The notes: generated by a model from the letters alone, not told the origin. Shown: positions 45,961-58,900, counted from the stretch's first letter. The stretch: DNA of 64,000 nt from Eucommia ulmoides (GCA_016647705.1 CM028330.1:50642897-50706896); one strand, 5' to 3'. Numbers and translations are program-made.

Positions 45961-48330
45961 ACAGGTAATCGGAAGACCACAAGCCAACCATATAATCAAA
46001 TTTGAATGTCTAAGGTATATTTAGTTGGAAGAAGGAAAAAAAAAATGAGAGAATAATATTTTTATATATTATATAAAAAGACTACTTCACTTTTTTTTTA
46101 TTGGATCCTCACTCCTTAAAAAAAAAAAAAAAAAAAGTAAAAAAATAATAATTATATAATCAAATTTGAATGTCTAAGGTATGTTTAGTTGGAAGGTACA
46201 GAAATCAAGAAAAAAAATTAACAAATGGACCTAAATTAAATAATGTAATTAGCAATTGGTTTCAAGTATTTAAGTTTGAACCCAATGATCCTGTTATCCA
46301 GAAAATTCAAAACAATTTAATCCCAATTTAAAAAAAACGAAAAAATTGACATAATGACTAATTTGTCCATAGGTGATTCATGGGGATTGAAATTTTTTAT
46401 ATTTAAGTTTCACACAAAATCATTTTATTAAAGTCAGAATAATTATTGTTGTACACATTTTTTTTCATGATCTAATTATATATTTTGATTCGTATGAATA
46501 AGATCCTTAAAATGATATCGCATTTATTATTTTTTCATTAGTTTTAAATTTATATTACATTCAACAAGGTATTTCCATAATTTTCAGTTTTCACATTTAT
46601 GTCACAATTAACAAGATCTTATACATTATTAAAACACCGTTGAGTGTTACATTCTACATACGAACGACCTTTATCAGTAAGTCATGTTACATTCAACACG
46701 TTCATATAATTTGTATTATTATTAACATTAATTGGTGTTATTTTTAATACATTGTATGTTATATTCAACACTCACAGGACACACAAATTATAGTGATATT
46801 ATATATAACATTCACATGCATCCTAATTCATAACTCAAAAAAAAAAAAAAAGGATTAATTTCTCATTTTGAAGATTATGATTTACAGATCATTGTGACGT
46901 AAAAAAATCATTGAATAACGATCACAATTGGGAGAAATTGTAAATTTCGTTTTCAGTTTCTTTAGCAGTTAATTACTAGAACTCCAAAAAAAAATATTAA
47001 TATCTCATTTTGAAGATCATGATTTACAGATCATTGTGGTGTAAAAAATTATTGAATAACAATCACAATTGGAAAAATTGTAGATTTTGTTTTCAGTTTC
47101 ATTAGTAGTTTATTACTATATTTTGTTCCGCATTTTAAGGGATAAAAACATGTATGGAAGGTGCAAATTTATTAATAGAGACAAATATGTCTGCAAATTT
47201 CCATGAGGACTGATCGGTGCGAACAAAATCTCTTGGGTTCATCCAATAGTTTTCACACCTAAATGGGATTGCTCGGTAATTGTCCCCCAAAAAATGAGAG
47301 GATAATATTTTTATTTATTGTGAAAATAATTTTTTTTAATGTTGTTTAGTTAGGAAAAGCAATAAAAAAAAAATTAATTCACTTTAATATAATTTATTTA
47401 TTATTTGACCATGATATAATATAAAAATAAATTAAAAATTATATTATCAAGGGTATAATTTTAATTTTTGTTTCCTCTTGAAAAACTCTCCCTCATTTTT
47501 CTCTCAAATTAATGAGGTTACTGAAGAAATTGTGAATTTTTCTTCCTATTAATTTTCCATCCATGCTAAACAAGTATTTTTTCCTCATTTTTTCATCCTA
47601 TTTCTTTTCATTTTTGTATTTATCATTTTTCCACTCAAACAAACGAACGCACCTTTAGAAAAAAATAAAAAATTTATATACCTACTGATTAGCATTTCTT
47701 AATTCACTTTTTTTTTTTTAGTTAAATCTCAGACTATTTTTTTAAATAAATTATAAGTATAAAAAAAATATGATTGGAGTACATATTCATTTATAAACAT
47801 CGACAAACTCACTTTTTTTTTTTTTTTGGTTAATTTAATTTTAACAACATATTATGTTTGAATTTTTTACATGGGAGTAAGAACACGCATTGCACATACC
47901 AAATGGTTAATGGTCCGTTTGGGGAAAGTATTCGGAGAAGGTATTTGTATTTGTATTCTTTTGAATAATTTTTTTTGAGACAAACTTATAACAGTACACC
48001 CTAAAAGAAAGAGGTTTTTGCACTTTGCATCCCTAAGTTTTAGAGAAATCCTACTTTAATCGTTTTATTTTTAATTTGAACATATACAATATGAAGTATT
48101 GAAATCGTGTTAAGTCAATCCAAATTGGTAACTTCGTCAATTTTTATGACAGAAATCAAGCACGTGTCAAACACAAAATCACCCACGTAGGTGAATTCAG
48201 ATATAAAAATGATAGAAGAACTAATTTGACACAATTTGAATACTTCACGATTTAATGTGTACAAATTAAAAGGACAAGGTTGTAAAACTTCTAAGGGCAC
48301 AAAGTGCAAAAAGCTCTAAAAGAAATTAGT
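45961..48330. other. AT-rich intergenic DNA with local duplications, no gene seen
   Basis: 'aatttgaatgtctaaggtat' occurs at about 45998 and 46166. A 142-bp tandem duplication lies at 46862-47110. Several A and T runs. The phrase 'gggattgctcggtaattgtccc' at 47266-47290 resembles the right end of the long-TIR element at 49720-49748, suggesting a related solo end. Confidence 0.55.
46850..47118. repeat. 142-bp tandem duplication
   Basis: 'ctcattttgaagat(t/c)atgatt' starts at 46862 and 47004. Both copies continue through 'acagatcattgtg', 'aa(c)gatcacaattgg' and 'gttttcagtttc'. Confidence 0.85.
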
Positions 48331-48334
48331 ATAA

Positions 48335-49748
48335 ATTTTAGGGGCGCTGACCGAACAGTCCTAAAAGACGCAAGAAACTACCAATTAAACCCTCTCATTT
48401 TTTCATGCACCAAGTGGTCTTTTTACCATTTCTGTGACGAAAATACCCCTCCTGTGTAACTTTCAATGCTAATATCAAAACACATAGATTTTTTTGTAGT
48501 TCCTGATATCGTAAAACTAATATTTTTAAACTGTATTAATTAGTAAAATGTCATATTTTCTACGATATGCTAATCATATTTTTTGGATGTATGGATTGTA
48601 TTATGCGTGAATGTTACATGTAACATCAAATGTAATAATGTAACACTGTCTAATATTGACCAATTTCAAAAAATATTTTTCCAATTTCAAAAAATATTTT
48701 CAATAGATGTTACATGTAACATCTATAATCAATGAATATTTTAAAATATATTTTCAATGGATGTTACATGTAAACATCTATATCAATAATTTTTTTCAGT
48801 TGATGTTACATACAAAATATATTTTTATGTAGATGTGATATGTGACGTCTATATATCAGGGGATGTTACATGTAACATTAATGAAATTTTTAATTTTTTT
48901 TATTAACACACTTACAACATCTATATTTCATAGGATGTTACATATAACATTAATGCGATTTTCAATTTCTCTTATTAACACACATGTAATATCTATATTT
49001 CAGATAATGTTACATGTAACATTAATCTGATTTTCAATTTCTATCACTAACACATACCATTATATTTTAAGGGTCAGAGGATGTTACATATAACATTAAT
49101 CCGATTTTCAATTTCTCTCACTAACACATATGTAACATCTATATTTCAGAAGACGTTACAAGTAAATTTAATCTGATTTTCAATTTCTATCACTAACACA
49201 TACCACTATATTTCAAGGGTTAGAGGATATTACATGTAACATTAATCCGATTTCCAATTTCTATCACTAACACAGACCACTATATTTCAAGGGGTTGTTA
49301 CATGTAACATTGTAGGAGTACAATATGTAAATAGTCAAAAAAGAACTCCAAATGCTTTAATACCCAGTTCACAATTTCTCTCTCTCTAAATAAAGAAAAT
49401 CTTACCAGATTAAAAACAGAGCATAAATAAGTTGACAACATCCATTGAAATGCTCGGATCTGAGTTGCGAAAGTGGTGGAGAAGCCGGATCTGGACGGCG
49501 ACGATGGAGAAGGCATCAGCGACAATGAAAAATGTATCAGATCTGGACAGCGATGGCGGGAGTGCGTCGGATCTCGACAATGATAGCGGCAAGGTGATGT
49601 TCTCACGAAATCACGGGTGGGTGGGGGAGGCATTTCAGTAATCTCGTCGTCGGCCGTCTTTGAAAAAGGAACCTATCGGTGCAAGAAAATGGATGTGGGT
49701 ATTATCGGTAGTTTCACGCTAAATGTGGGATTGCCCGGTAATTTTCCC
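48335..49748. mobile_element. Long-TIR (Mutator-like) non-autonomous element with palindrome array
   Basis: The left end (about 48345-48440: 'accgaacagtc', 'cgcaagaaactacc', 'catgcaccaagtggtc') aligns with the reverse complement of the right end (about 49660-49748: 'accgggcaatcc', 'agcgtgaaactacc', 'cttgcaccgatagg') over about 90 bp with moderate identity. Between them lie the palindrome array and a GC-richer segment (49430-49640) with a repeated 'cggatct(g/c)gaca' word. No transposase. Target duplications were not resolved, so superfamily is inference from terminus length. Confidence 0.55.
48612..49309. repeat. Array of TGTTACATGTAACA palindromes
   Basis: Perfect 14-bp palindromes start at 48612, 48709, 48864, 49009 and 49296. 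One-change variants lie near 48762, 48936, 49082 and 49228, and weaker ones near 48805 and 49147. From 48860 onward they sit in a 70-78 bp unit with 'taatccgattttcaatttct' and 'cactaacaca'. Confidence 0.85.
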
Positions 49749-50240
49749 TAAATTTTACTTATCTCCTTTGAGGTTGAACCATATTACACTCACGCCCCCT
49801 TCAATTAGTCAAATTACACTCTCTTGTCCCTTTGATTTGACTATTTGTGTTACTTTTGTTCCTCCCTAAATTTTTTATTAAAAATTAATGACGGCATCCT
49901 AAATTATGGAACAAAAGTTTGAAATCTACCCTTAAGTCCATCTTTTACACATTTTCTTTAAAAAGTATGCATTTTTATCTTATATTTCATTCTTTTATCT
50001 CCTTTTCTTATTAACTTTTTCTCCTTTTCTTTTTATTTATTTTTTATTCTTTTCCTTTTATTATTATTTTTTATACTCTTTCAAGTTCTTTATCAAATCT
50101 AGATCATCGGTTTGCTTGATTGTTTTTATACATGACTTGTGTCGGACTAAATCCAATAGATGATAAATATATTAATTAACACCGAGTGGTTACCATCCGT
50201 TAGATTTGGATTCCATGATTTTTTTTTTCGCCATATCTTG
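49749..50240. other. Intergenic, no gene seen
   Basis: T-rich sequence with 'cttttatt' words. Nothing recognisable. Confidence 0.4.
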
Positions 50241-50606
50241 TGCTGAAAGTATTTGTTGTTTTTCGTCTTGCATCGCAACAAATAAATTTTCTAGGTTCTT
50301 TTTGTACCAATTTTGGTGCAAATGTCTTTTGTTGCCTTTTTTTTTTTTTTCCTTCCTGTTGGCAAAACGCAACAAAACTTGGAGAAATATTTATTTGTTG
50401 CAGTTCCTTACGCGGCAAAAACATACTATTTGTTGAGGTTCAAGTACTATTTGTTGCGGTTCCCGAGTATTAGCCACTTCATTTTACTCCCATGGCTCTG
50501 AACCGCAGCAAAAAGTCCTTGAATTGCGACAAAATGTAGTTGTTGCGGTTGCCTCTATTATTTGGCGTGGTTCAGAACCGAAGTACAAAATCCTGTTTCC
50601 TGTAGT
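50241..50606. mobile_element. CACTA-type transposon end
   Basis: The right edge '...caaaatcctgtttcctgtagtg' is, in reverse, CACTACAGGAAACAGG, a CACTA terminus. Inside, the words 'tttgttgcggttc', 'gaaccgcagcaaaa' and 'attgcgacaaaatg' recur in both orientations, as CACTA subterminal repeats do. The other end was not found, so this is a fragment. Confidence 0.6.
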
Positions 50607-50649
50607 GGATTTTCCTTAGAACGAGAATTTTTGCTTTTAGATTTTTGGT

Positions 50650-50751
50650 GCAATGAAGGCGATGGGAGTCTATGTGCCATCCCTTGTACCATCTCATTTT
50701 TTTGTGTTTTTTAATGTCGAAGTGCTATCACGTGTGCTATTTTGGCACATA
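50650..50751 (-). mobile_element. Left piece of MITE copy 2, split by the family A element
   Basis: 'gggagtctatgtgccatcc' to 'gctattttggcacata' matches the terminal part of the MITE at 29641-30150 in the opposite orientation. The match resumes at 58286. Confidence 0.65.
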
Positions 50752-50875
50752 TGTAGTGACCTGATTTTTCAGGATCGTCACTTAATTTCTTTTATAGAGA
50801 ATTCTACCACAAATATTTCAGTTCACCATTTATAAATAAATTAGTATGACTATTAATTCAACTCTGATACCACTC

Positions 50876-52379
50876 TATAACGACCCGATTTCTCAAAACC
50901 GCCACGCGATTTCTCCCCTTGAAATATTAAAATTAAAACCGAACGACCAATATTTCATTCTTATAAAATCCGATAAATTTTACAACGTTACGGCGACCAA
51001 TTATATTTATCGAATACATCGATTCAATTTTTCAAACAGTAAATAATAATTACAATTATTATATTTCACCATTTAGAAACGAATTAGTATTACTAATTAT
51101 ATTATGTTATAAATTACTCCACTACTAGTAGCCAATAATAATATTAATTTGTAATATAAACGCATATCAAAATTAGTATATCATTTGTGGTCCCCATTTG
51201 TTGATGATAATTGGTATTATTATTATTCATATCAAAATTAGTATATCTGAGAATATTACAATTATTATTATGCTAATAAGAAAGTGTGGATGTTAAATAA
51301 ATCATATTCAGGTCCAATCTGTATAATATAAACAGATCAATTAATGAATAATATATTCCCAGTGGTATAAATTTAGCACTAGTTTGAAATATTTTACAAA
51401 CTATCTCGACAACTATATTTCTCAATTTAATCAAGTCAATTTTTTTTCATCAATAACAATAAATAAAAATATTACAAAATTTAATCCAAATCTCAAATAA
51501 TGCGTTTCTGGTGCATGCCTATTTCCATCGACCCTGAAATGAAAACTGTGGGGTTGTAGGTCAACGCTCAGTAGAATTTAAACCCCTTTAATACATGCAT
51601 TTAATCAAATTCCAAGTAAACACATAAACGTGTATCTTACATAATTTTCACATAGGACGTATTCGTAAATATATAATGAAAAACAACAATTATAGCAGTA
51701 ATAACACAATTTACACAATACATGGGAAGATTAAATACATATATTTGAAGAGTTAGAAATTCTACCTGAAATCCGAAGCCAAAATCCGAACCGGAATATG
51801 GACCGTAATTATATTCTCGCTCCAATAGACCTTCGAAATTATATGTATACTGTAATTGTATTACCATCTATATGCTTAATTTTTTATCCCTTCACATAAG
51901 AGTATATTATTATTATTTTATTATTATTATTATTAATAATAACCTAACACCTATACACGAGTTAGTATATAGATAACATATATATATTTGTGTGTACAAA
52001 CTAAAGGAAATTGTGGCCACCATTTTTCCTTTTCTTTTTTTTTTTCTTTAAGTTTCATGGCCATAATCGATTCCTTAATTGTTAAGATTTGAGAAATTAC
52101 ATTTAGTACACCATAATTATAAAATAATTCATATTAAATTCAATAATTACACTTATCTCTCCAAAATTATCAAATATTTATTATAAATTTTCATAATATG
52201 CAAAACAACCTAAAAATATTAAACTTATATAAATTAATATTTTCATAAATATAAATTTAACATTTAACTTAAAAAATTATCAAATATATATTTATACCAC
52301 AAATTCACAAAATCGTCCTAAAAATATTAAACTTATACAAAATAATATTTTCAAAAATATAAATTTTCAAGATATTACA
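50876..52379 (-). repeat. Family A LTR, middle copy
   Basis: Minus strand TGTAATATCTTG ... TCGGGTCGTTATA. It has a purine tract on its upstream side (52380-52392) and a primer-binding-like TGGTATCAGAG on its downstream side (50863-50873), so it works as a 3' LTR of one unit and a 5' LTR of the next. Confidence 0.8.
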
Positions 52380-52879
52380 ATCTACCCCCCTTAAATAAAT
52401 TTCGTTCTCAAAATTTTGTTCAAAACAATAATAATTTAGAATTGCATCGTACTAATCACTCTCGGTTAACCAATAATAACCGAAAGTTAACACCACGCTC
52501 CCACTGTGCTATTATAATAAAATAGCAATAAATAACAATATATATTTAAAATATCACGTTAGTCTCACTAAATTAGGTCTATTTCAATTCCAACAGATCT
52601 ATGAGCTCAATAATATTTTCACTTAGCATGATTTTTCAAGTCTATTATTATATGCCATAACCAACATTTATCGATTACATTTAACATTTCAAGTCAACAT
52701 ATTCGCAACAACCAACATCATAAGTAGTAGATAGCCCAATTCCTCGTGGACTGCCCCGTGCGACTAAAAACAATCATCTCCAATATCCACATTAAAATTC
52801 TAATAATCTCGTAAATTTTTCAATAAATATCAACACAGTTCGAACTTCAAAATGTATAAAAACACATAAACTCATCTCA

Positions 52880-53135
52880 ACCACATAAATACACCACAAC
52901 TACATAAATACGCCTTGAAAAATCTAAATACGTCTTAATCATATAAATACATTACAAAACACATAAATACATCACAACCACATAAATATGTCTCGAAACG
53001 CATACACATGTGTCAATTAAATAAATACATCTCAAAACACATAAATGCGTGTCAACAACATAAATAAAATATATCCCAAATATATAACTACGTCTTAATT
53101 GCATAATTATATCCCAAACATAGAAATACATTTCA
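52880..53135 (-). repeat. Degenerate 18-20 bp repeats in the family A internal tail
   Basis: About ten copies of 'cataaatac(g/a)(t/c)ctcaaaac(a/c)' are spaced 18-20 bp apart. The reverse complement of the same words occurs at 3215-3375. Confidence 0.75.
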
Positions 53136-53539
53136 AATACATAAATGATATTTCATCTTAAAAGTTCAATATTCATGCAAAACATATATATGCAAATATT
53201 TCTTGAAGTCCCTAAAAGTCTCAACAATTCTCCACACTCCGACTCTACCAATCGTTAGTAGTGGACTCATAACTATCCGAATTATTTTATCAATGTACCG
53301 TCTTCATAAAATCATTTTATGGATCAAGTGTATTTTTTTATCAAAATCGACTTTCCAACGAAATATAGCCACTTACTTGACAATATCGAAATCCTAACAA
53401 AATATTATCAAAATAGAATATTTGAATTTAAATCAATTAGTCAACTCAGTTGTATATAATAAAATACCATACTTCTTTATCAGTCATATGATCGTTTTAT
53501 CTGACGATCAGGAGTTATCATATCAACTACCTGCAGGAT

Positions 53540-54104
53540 TTGCCCTCTTGACAGGTCTCAACATAATATCATAATCAATTCTATATTCAACTTCTCTTGT
53601 CAAATCAACCACATATTTTTATCACTTGCAGGACTTGCCCTCTTGGCAAGTCTAACAACCTATTCATAATCAATTCCATATTCGACTACACCACATTATA
53701 TTGTCAATTCCATATTCAATTCCACTATATTGACAATCAATACCATATTCAACTCCACCATTTTAACAATCAACAACACGCTGTAAAAACCACCATATCA
53801 TAATGATATTCATTATCGTCAACAACAACAACAACATATATCAACCACCTGCAGGACTTGCTCTCCTGTTAGGTTCAACAACATATTCATAATTCATTCC
53901 ATGTTTGACTTCTCTTGTCAAATCAACAACAATTTTTTTTCATAATCAATTCCATATTCAACTCCATCATATTATATGATTCCATATTCAACTCTACTAT
54001 ATTGACAATCAATACCATATTCGACTCCACCATATTAATAATCAACAACAATATAACAACAACAACAACAACATTATCAACCACCTGCAGGACTTCCCTC
54101 CTGA
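53540..54104 (-). repeat. Tandem repeats with 'cctgcaggacttgccctc' in the family A internal region
   Basis: 'ctgcagga(c/t)ttgcc(c)tc' with a following 'gacaggtctcaacaac' starts at about 53531, 53629, 53850 and 54085, with 'caattccatattcaactccacca' words in between. The family B element is inserted in the last unit. Confidence 0.75.
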
Positions 54105-54109
54105 CAGGT

Positions 54110-56427
54110 TATTGGCCTAGTGAGCTACCCAGGAATGGGGGTGAATTGGGTAGATAAAAATTAATTCAAAAAATTCAAAAAATCAAAAAATCAAATAATT
54201 AATTTTTACCCTAAATTAATTATTATCTATATAGCAATGGAAATTAAGTATCAACTAGGTGCACACCAAACAACACAAAAATAAATGAATAAAAGAATGC
54301 AGCACACTAGAAATTTATACTGGTTCACCAAGCTATTATTGGCTAATTTAGTCCCTTGAACTACGCGGAGAGTTACACCCACTAATCACTATGATCCATT
54401 TAACCAGGTAGGAACCAAACCTTAGAAAATAATTCTTTTCGTAGGTTCAGAATCAACTTTTATCATTCCTTTTCACAGGCTCAGGAATAACCCTATCTTT
54501 TTCACAGGCTAAAGATTAACCTAATTCTTTTATACTTAGACTAAGAATCAAACCTTACAAAAATGCTCCAAATATCCTTTTACCCAGTAAAGATTGAACC
54601 ATTACAAAATCACTCAAATTAATTCTATTAAGGAAGAATTAACACCTAATCTTTTTATACTCTAGGCAAATATCAAAACCTCAATCTCTTTATCGGAAGA
54701 GATTGAAACCAACTACCCTTGATTAGACACTCTCAATAGTATCTAATCCGATACTCGACTCACCAATTACAAATTTGATAAGTGATTTTCCCACTCGGAG
54801 CTTCTACCACCCTAGATAAATTTAAACTCAATTAATGTCTCGATATTAGTGATAGAAATATAGTAAGAAATTCAAAATCTAATTTTAAACAATAGCAAAC
54901 AATTTAGCACGTAATCAAATTTTCTTAAGAAATTATTTCAAAAATAATTTTCAATTTAAAATCAGGAAAATAATTTCAAATATCAAATTCCAAGTAGAAT
55001 ATAGTAAACAATTAATTAATAATAATCAACTTGGAACAATCTCACCAGGAATACATTGATAAATATGATAAGTAATGAAATCTCAATTCGGCAATTAACA
55101 ATAATCCACTTCAAAATATCTCAAGAATGATTCTCAAGAAAATTCTCACAATACTCTCAGTATGATAACTCTTAGAAAGCACAAGAACTGATTAGCTCTT
55201 CAGAATTGAAAAATGAATGAGATTATTGAAACCTAAAAAACGCAGGTGTATTTATAGGGGATTCGAACAAGCACTCTAATGGCTAGTTCTCACATTTCAT
55301 GACAAATAATTACTCCAATAACCCCTTATATCATTAAGACTCATTCACGGTATAATTCACTTAATTATATATTTTAAAATATTCAATTTAGTCCCTCAAA
55401 TTTATACTCAATCTCAATTAGATAAAATAGAAAGAATTTCATGAATTAAATTGAGAGATATCCAAAATACTTGAACCATGTCTATAGGGATATTAAAATA
55501 TTAACTAAATAGCTCAAAAACTATCAGATCCCTAAGATATCTCGCATATCTTAATCATAAAACGGCTAGTAATGGCTACTTTTTGGATCAAAACCATAAA
55601 AATCTCAAATCCTAAAACTGGCCATCAGTTGACCGACCAATACCCATCGGTCAATCGCCCAATTCAGGACGTAGCCCAAGTCAAAATTCCTTCGCCATAA
55701 GACGACCGATCATTTTGTATCTGTCGACCGAAAGATTCAAAGAGTTTAATAAGTCAACTTACCTATCAACCTAACGATTCATAGAGTTCACCTTTTAACC
55801 ATAAGTCGACTTACCTGTCGACCGAAAGATTCAGAGAGTTTATCTCATTTCCATAAGTCGACCTAGCTGTCGACTGACCAATTCAGGGACTGAATCTTCT
55901 TCTCTGCTCCATTTCATCAGTTGACCGATCAATTTGTATAGGTCGACCGATTAAGTTGGAACACATCTCCTTAATTAATTTCCTACTAAATTTCTTCAAC
56001 GTTTTTGCCCATTTAACCGATTTTTTTCTCGGTTAACTCTACTAAATCCTTAAATTCAATTTTAATTAATTATCTTTCTTAAATCAATTGTTTCTTCTTC
56101 AATTACATATAGGAGCAAATATGTTAGCTAATTAGGATACTATTAAAAATACACATAATTGTAAAAATATTTTGTGTCCTATGTGATTCTAATCGGGATA
56201 CATTAAGAGTAAAAATTTAACCTAAATTATTTTCCTAGGTTCTTCAAATTTTTCGATCTCTTAACATGCATCATCTTTGTTAATGTCTTTGCATCCATTT
56301 AGTATTTTTCTCAATATCTTCATGATAATCTCTTCACTGGAATTAATAAACCGAAACACTCAATAAAATTGTTAGTTCCACAAAAAATATCAACATTTAA
56401 TTGTCCATCAAAATCTTAAGATCAACA
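54110..56427 (-). mobile_element. Family B solo LTR with perfect 5-bp target duplication
   Basis: Minus strand TGTTGATCTTAAGATTTTGA ... CTCACTAGGCCAATA. CAGGT flanks it at 54105-54109 and 56428-56432. A TATA motif (CCCCTATAAATACA on the minus strand, 55247-55260) marks the promoter. TTGACC-type words cluster upstream of it at 55620-55945. No coding region, so a solo LTR. Confidence 0.88.
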
Positions 56428-56754
56428 CAGGTCTCAACACAACGTCCTACAAGACATGCCCTCCTATAAGGACTAACCACATCTCACAAGATATGTCCTT
56501 TTAACGATACGACTAGGGAATAGTAGGATAATAAAAATCATTCTCCACCCTTAAAAATTTACTTGATTCATTTAACATCAAGAAACTGTCCATTTTCAGC
56601 AAGACTTTTTTTTTTTTTACCTTAATTTAATATGAAAATATAATTTGAGAATTTATATAGAAGACAGTAAACACCCTTTAAATTAATTATTTCAATTCAA
56701 TAACATAATCTATGGTCCACGATTAATACGACACTAACCGAGCCTCACTTTACT

Positions 56755-57802
56755 TACTATACACTCGATTTTCTAAGGCCACCACGCGATTTCTCCCCTT
56801 GGAGAATTAAAACTAAAACTGAACGACCAATTATATTTATCAAATACATCGATTCAGTTTTTCAAACAGTAAATAATAATTACAATTATTATATTTCACC
56901 ATTTATAAATGAACTAGTATTACTAATTATATTATGTTATAAATTACTCCACTACTAATAACCAATAATAATATTAATTTGTAATATAAACACAAATAAA
57001 CAGATAAAAATTAGTATATCATTTGTGGTCCCCATTTGTTGATGGTAATTGGTATTACTATTATTTCATATCAAAATTAGTATATTTGGGAATATTATAA
57101 TTATTATTATACTAAAAATAAAGTGTGGATGTTAAATAAATAATATTCAGGTCCAATCTGTATAATATAAACATGTCGATTTATGGATAATATATTCCCA
57201 GTGGTATAAATTTAGCACTAGTCTGAAATATTTTACAAACTATCTCGACAATTATATTTCTCAATTTAATCGAGTCATTTTTTTTTCATCAATAACAATA
57301 AATAAAAATATTACAAAATTTAATTCAAATCTCAAATAATGCGTTTCTGACGCAGGCCCATTTCCACCAACCCTAAAATAAAAACTGTGGAGTTGTGAGC
57401 CAATACTCAGTAGAATTTCAACCCTTCTAATACATACATTTAATCAAATTCTAAGTAAACATATAAACGTGTATCTCACATAATTTTCATATATGACGTA
57501 TTCGTAAATAATTCATGAAAAACAACAATTATAACAATAATAACACAATTCACACAATACATGGAAAGATTAAATACATATATTAGAAGAGTTAGAAATT
57601 CTACCTGAAATTCGAAACAAAAATCCGAATCGAAATCTGGACCGTAATTATATTCTTGCTCAAAGAGACTTTCAAAATTATATGTATACTATAATTGTAT
57701 TACCATCCATATGCTTAATTTTTTATCCCTTTACATATATACAAGTACATTATTATTTATTTTATTTTATTTATTTTTATTTTTTATTTTATTATTATTA
57801 TT

Positions 57803-57841
<39 letters not shown>

Positions 57842-58285
57842 AACCTAACACCTATACACGTATTAGTGTATAAATAACATATATTTATTTGTGTGTACAA
57901 ACTAAAGGTAATTGTGGCCACCATTTTTCCTTTTTCTCTTTTTTTTTTTTTTAAGTTTCATGGCCACGAATCGATTCTTTAATTGTTAAGATTTGAGAAA
58001 TTATATTTAGTATCTCATAATTATAAATTAATTCATATTAAATCAAATAATTACACTTATCTCCCCAAAATTATCAAATATTTATTATAAATTTTCATAA
58101 TATGCGAAACAATCCAAAAATAATAAACTTATATAAAATAATATTTTTAGAAATATAAATTTAACATTTAAATCCAAAAAATTATCAAGTATATATTTAC
58201 ACCACAAATTCACAAAATTGCCCTAAAAAATATTAAACTTATATAAAATAATATTTTTAAAAATATAATTTTTTAAGATATTACA
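56755..58285 (-). repeat. Family A LTR, outer copy
   Basis: Minus strand TGTAATATC at 58285, matching 52379-50876 throughout; identity ends near 56755. Contains AAT/ATT microsatellite at 57762-57840. Confidence 0.78.
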
Positions 58286-58690
58286 ACATATACCTTACAT
58301 GTGCCAAATATGGTCATGAATAGGAAAAGTCAAAATGTTGGATTAATGAGTGAGTGAGTTAATTAGGGTTAATTATATGATTTAGGTTTAAATATGGTAG
58401 AGTTAATGTTGGGTTTGTTTAATTAGGGTTGTGTAGGATTTGTTTGGTTAGATTTATATTTATTATTTTATTTAAATTGGATTAGTTTTGTTTAGGTTGG
58501 ATTGTATTAATTTTATTTGGTTAATTTTAATTTCAATACAAAAATAAAAAATATCACACCAATTTGTCATAACTATTAGAGTGCTCATCCAAATAATGGT
58601 ATATTATACTACTATTATATGCCATATTCAACAAATGACACAAAAAAATAACACAACCCTTAGAGTTGCTCTCAAAAGATAGATGGGTTT
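58286..58690 (-). mobile_element. Right piece of MITE copy 2
   Basis: Continues the MITE from 'taccttacatgtgccaaatatgg' and ends 'cacaacccttagagttgctctcaaaag', whose reverse carries GAGCAACTC. Together with 50650-50751 it matches MITE copy 1 (29641-30150). Confidence 0.7.
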
Positions 58691-58900
58691 CGCAAGACAT
58701 GGTATACACATCTACACCAATTGAAATTTTATCTTCATAAAAATGTTGAATTCAACATCTTTGCAAATACAAAAAGGCCTTTTGGTATACACTTGCACTC
58801 CGATTAAAGTATAGTATAAACCAAAAAAATCCCTCCAAGAAAGAGATAAAAAGAAATTTTATGTGAATAAAGTGAAATAAGACTTAGGAGTGACAAAAGT

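Larger units (their letters stand above)
50752..58285 (-). mobile_element. Family A LTR element, noncoding, flanked by ACATA duplications
   Basis: ACATA occurs at 50747-50751 and at 58286-58290, directly outside the two ends (TGTAGTGACC at the left, ...GATATTACA at the right). Reading on the minus strand: an LTR (58285 to about 56755), an internal region, a purine-rich tract, a second LTR (52379-50876), then a primer-binding-like site TGGTATCAGAG, then about 110 bp matching an LTR 3' end. The order LTR-internal-LTR-PBS-LTR end indicates a tandem arrangement produced by recombination. No gag or pol is recognisable, so it is a noncoding derivative. The LTRs differ by roughly 5-8% by eye. A family B solo LTR sits inside. 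Confidence 0.8.

Noticed and set aside
48600-49310. A CRISPR-like array
   Set aside because: Spacing of the palindromes is irregular, intervening sequence is itself repetitive, and the context is a plant nuclear genome with no cas genes.
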